Below are positions 61,939-64,000 of a stretch of DNA of 64,000 nucleotides, one piece after another. The DNA is taken from contig JADJWA010000002.1 of the NCBI GenBank assembly GCA_016716605.1, forward strand, positions 1-64,000, written 5' to 3'. The DNA comes from Flavobacteriales bacterium. Lineage in GTDB: Bacteria; Bacteroidota; Bacteroidia; Flavobacteriales_F; PHOS-HE28. A program made the translations under genes and the position numbers. The notes beneath the pieces were generated by a model, which ran no database searches, had not been told where the DNA came from, and worked only from the letters and a program-made list of their open reading frames with translations. Every line of letters begins with the position of its first letter. The stretch's first letter is position 1.

Positions 61939-64000
61939 CTAGGCCTTCATCAGCTTCCGCGCTTCAAGGGCCAGCGTGCCCAAGACCAGCAGCAGTACCA
62001 GCAGGGAGGCACCGAGCATCACGGGCCTTGCCTTCGCAGCGGTGCGTCCCTCCACCTTGAAGGAGACCCTGTGCTCTCCGGCCGGCACGCGCATGCCGCG
62101 CAGCACATAGTTCACGCGGCCGTGCGGCACTGGTTGATCATCGATGTAGGCCTGCCAATCGGGACCGTACCAGATGGCGCTGAACACCACGAGGCCGCCG
62201 TTCCCGGATCGCACGGTGTAATCGAGCCGGTTGGTGGCGTAGTCATCGAGCGTGACGGAGGCTGAGGGATCGGCGCCGATCGGTGCATCGCCCAGCTCGG
62301 GCTTGAAACGCTCATCGGCGATCGCTACGCGGGCAGGATCGATTGTCCCCAACATCGTGATCTCCTCATCGGCGTTCTTCACCCAGCGCAGCTCATCCAC
62401 GAACCACGCGCTGCCCAGGGCATTCGTGTTGAGCAGCGGAGGGCGCTCGTTGCTGTAGATGATGTGGCGCGCGTTGAGCATGTTGAGCACGCCTTCCCGG
62501 GCCAGTGCGCTATCGAGCCGCTCCATGGTGGCGCCGGGGCCGAACTGCGCGCCAACGCGCGCGATGGCAGGCCGCAGGTGGAATTCGATCAGCTCCTGGT
62601 AGCGGCCCAGCTTGGCGCCATGGTAGCCGCCCACGCTCTTGTGGAAATAGCTCACGCGCGAATCGTTGAACGGATTGCCCAGCCACAGCACGCGGTGGTC
62701 GGTGGCGCGGCGCAGGGCGGCGAAGCGGGCGAGCTGCTCCTCTTCCTTGGTGATGAGCTTACCGGTGCCGCGCTCTCCTGACCGCGCATCTTTCATGCGC
62801 GCCATCACGGCCTTGTGCATCGCTTCGGCCTTCGGGCTCCACTCCTGCTCCATGATCGCGAGGTCGGCCGCATTGGGCTTGTGCGGATAGCGATGCACCT
62901 TGTCATCCTCCCATCCCAGATAGCGGCCCTTGTCCTTCTCATTGTTCACGTAGCGCTTATCCACCGCCCAGAGGTCGATGAGGATGAGCAGGCCCAGGGC
63001 GGGCAGCAGCACGGCCCGGCCGATGGTGCGCCTCCCGTAGAGGAAGAGCAGCAACGCTCCGCCCAGCGCGAAGCCGAAGCTGCGCCAGGCATCGGCGGAG
63101 AGCACGCCGCTGCGGTAGTCCTTGATGGCATCCACGAGCGCGATGACTTCGGCTTCCTTGGCCGCGCCGCTGTCGATCCGCTCGTTGAACTTCATGCGCT
63201 CGGCATCGCTCAGGAAATCGGAGTAGAGGCCCGGTGCCACCGCCGCGCTCAGCAGCAGGGCGAGCAGAACGCCTGCCGGAATCAGGAAGCGGCGCTGCTT
63301 GACCCTGTCCCAGGCGCCTTCCTTGATGAAGCGATCGAGCCAGAGCATGCCGAGCACCGGCGCAGCGAGCTCCACGATCACCAGGATGATGGTGACCGCG
63401 CGGAACTTGGTGTAGCCGGGCACGAAGTCGAGGAAGAACTCGGTGAGCGGCATCAGATGGCGCCCCCAGCTGAGCATGAGCGTGAGCACCAGCGCGCTGA
63501 AGAGCGCGTACACGAGCGTATCGCGCACGAACCACAGGCCCTTCAACAGGTAGATGATTACCAGCACGCCCATGAGCACGGAGGCCTTCATGCCGAAGAC
63601 GCGGAGCACCCCATCCGCATCAGTCGCTGCCTTATTGCTGAGCGCCACCAGCACCAGCGCCATGGGCAAGGCGCCGAGCATCCACCACTGGGCGAAGCGC
63701 TCCTGCTGCGCGATGAGCAGCAGCACGAGCAGCGCGACGATGGCGCCGATATACACCGGGCCTGACGTGAAATCCTGGTCGCCCCAATAGGCGTTGATGT
63801 AATTGCCCCCCTGGTATTCCTTGCTGATCGCGGCGCGCGCACGGGCATCGGTGATCCGCTGGAAATCGGCCTGCGACTGGATCATGGACGCCGATGCCCC
63901 GCCTTTGGCGTTGGGCACCAGCAGCGTGAGGCTCTCCGCTTTGCCATAGCTCCATTGCGTCACATAGCCGGGATCGAGCCCATCGGTGCGCCGCACCTCT
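61939..64000 (-). CDS. YfhO-like multi-pass membrane protein, runs off right edge
   Basis: At least 685 residues, the N-terminus lying beyond 64000. Many membrane helices, e.g. GPVYIGAIVALLVLLLIAQQ, WWMLGALPMALVLVALSNKA, GVLVIIYLLKGLWFVRDTLV and FKVEGRTAAKARPVMLGASL at the C-terminal end. YINAYWGDQDFTSGPVYIG and a large periplasmic region with KSVGGYHGAKLGRYQEL and IWYGPDWQAYIDDQPVPHGR match the YfhO family of Bacteroidota, proteins implicated in glycosylation of surface polymers. Seven bases from the GT4 gene, so probably the same operon. Confidence 0.85.
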   Translation of the reverse strand, partial: EVRRTDGLDPGYVTQWSYGKAESLTLLVPNAKGGASASMIQSQADFQRITDARARAAISKEYQGGNYINAYWGDQDFTSGPVYIGAIVALLVLLLIAQQERFAQWWMLGALPMALVLVALSNKAATDADGVLRVFGMKASVLMGVLVIIYLLKGLWFVRDTLVYALFSALVLTLMLSWGRHLMPLTEFFLDFVPGYTKFRAVTIILVIVELAAPVLGMLWLDRFIKEGAWDRVKQRRFLIPAGVLLALLLSAAVAPGLYSDFLSDAERMKFNERIDSGAAKEAEVIALVDAIKDYRSGVLSADAWRSFGFALGGALLLFLYGRRTIGRAVLLPALGLLILIDLWAVDKRYVNNEKDKGRYLGWEDDKVHRYPHKPNAADLAIMEQEWSPKAEAMHKAVMARMKDARSGERGTGKLITKEEEQLARFAALRRATDHRVLWLGNPFNDSRVSYFHKSVGGYHGAKLGRYQELIEFHLRPAIARVGAQFGPGATMERLDSALAREGVLNMLNARHIIYSNERPPLLNTNALGSAWFVDELRWVKNADEEITMLGTIDPARVAIADERFKPELGDAPIGADPSASVTLDDYATNRLDYTVRSGNGGLVVFSAIWYGPDWQAYIDDQPVPHGRVNYVLRGMRVPAGEHRVSFKVEGRTAAKARPVMLGASLLVLLLVLGTLALEARKLMKA

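Overview
The window looks like high-GC Bacteroidota, probably an uncultured Flavobacteriales-type lineage. The evidence is a type IX secretion sorting tail (VFPNPTSSTVTLSF) on a YCF48-repeat protein, DUF4783, DUF2147 and DUF1761 proteins, a bifunctional FtcD, the absence of clear Shine-Dalgarno sites, and TAnnTTTG/TACCTTG-like -7 boxes just ahead of several start codons. No tRNA, rRNA, integrase, transposase or CRISPR array was found. 

Layout. (1) Positions 1 to about 12.1 kb hold recognisable genes in which almost every reading frame is broken by repeated small indels: a partial unknown protein, an alpha/beta hydrolase, hutH, hisS, an MscS channel, a fused trehalose-6-phosphate synthase/phosphatase, a GH15 glucoamylase, a ClC channel and an outer-membrane barrel. 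hisS is normally essential, so poor consensus sequence is a better explanation than decay of the whole block. (2) 12.3-15.3 kb is clean: the secreted YCF48/T9SS protein and an unknown protein. (3) 15.3-20.35 kb is an accessory block of lower GC: an SBBP-repeat remnant, a DUF3892 protein, an unknown 314-residue protein, a sigma-70-family (ECF-like) sigma factor overlapping a small acidic protein that overlaps an ImmA/IrrE-type zinc protease, a cysteine-motif protein and a membrane coiled-coil protein. Three of its genes share the same oriented upstream motif, TGTCACGGTT. (4) 20.4-29.6 kb is mostly housekeeping and small proteins, interrupted by a 21-bp tandem array and by a 1.1-kb insert carrying a four-helix-bundle gene and a 29-bp tandem array. 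That insert is bracketed by two copies of the 3' end of ftcD. Ddl and RdgB close this part. (5) 30.2-50.1 kb is a large surface-polysaccharide locus: a DegT aminotransferase and a FdtA-type ketoisomerase for a 3-amino-3,6-dideoxyhexose, many GT2 and GT4 glycosyltransferases, a two-domain glycosyltransferase, a flippase, a Wzy-like membrane protein, an acyltransferase, GalE and several methyltransferases. (6) 50.2-56.6 kb: RlmH, DUF4783, NadC, YihY, a large M1 peptidase and DUF2147. (7) 56.6-64 kb: a second glycan cluster (GT4, two methyltransferases, a second flippase, GT4) ending in a YfhO-like membrane protein that runs off the right edge.

How the genes work together. The two glycan clusters contain sugar-nucleotide synthesis, glycosyl transfer, decoration, flipping and probably polymerisation, as expected for O-antigen or capsule assembly. 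HutH and FtcD belong to histidine catabolism but lie 23 kb apart. The most unusual part is the sigma factor / small protein / ImmA-IrrE operon with its apparent three-promoter local regulon. The second is the four-helix-bundle insert at the end of ftcD.
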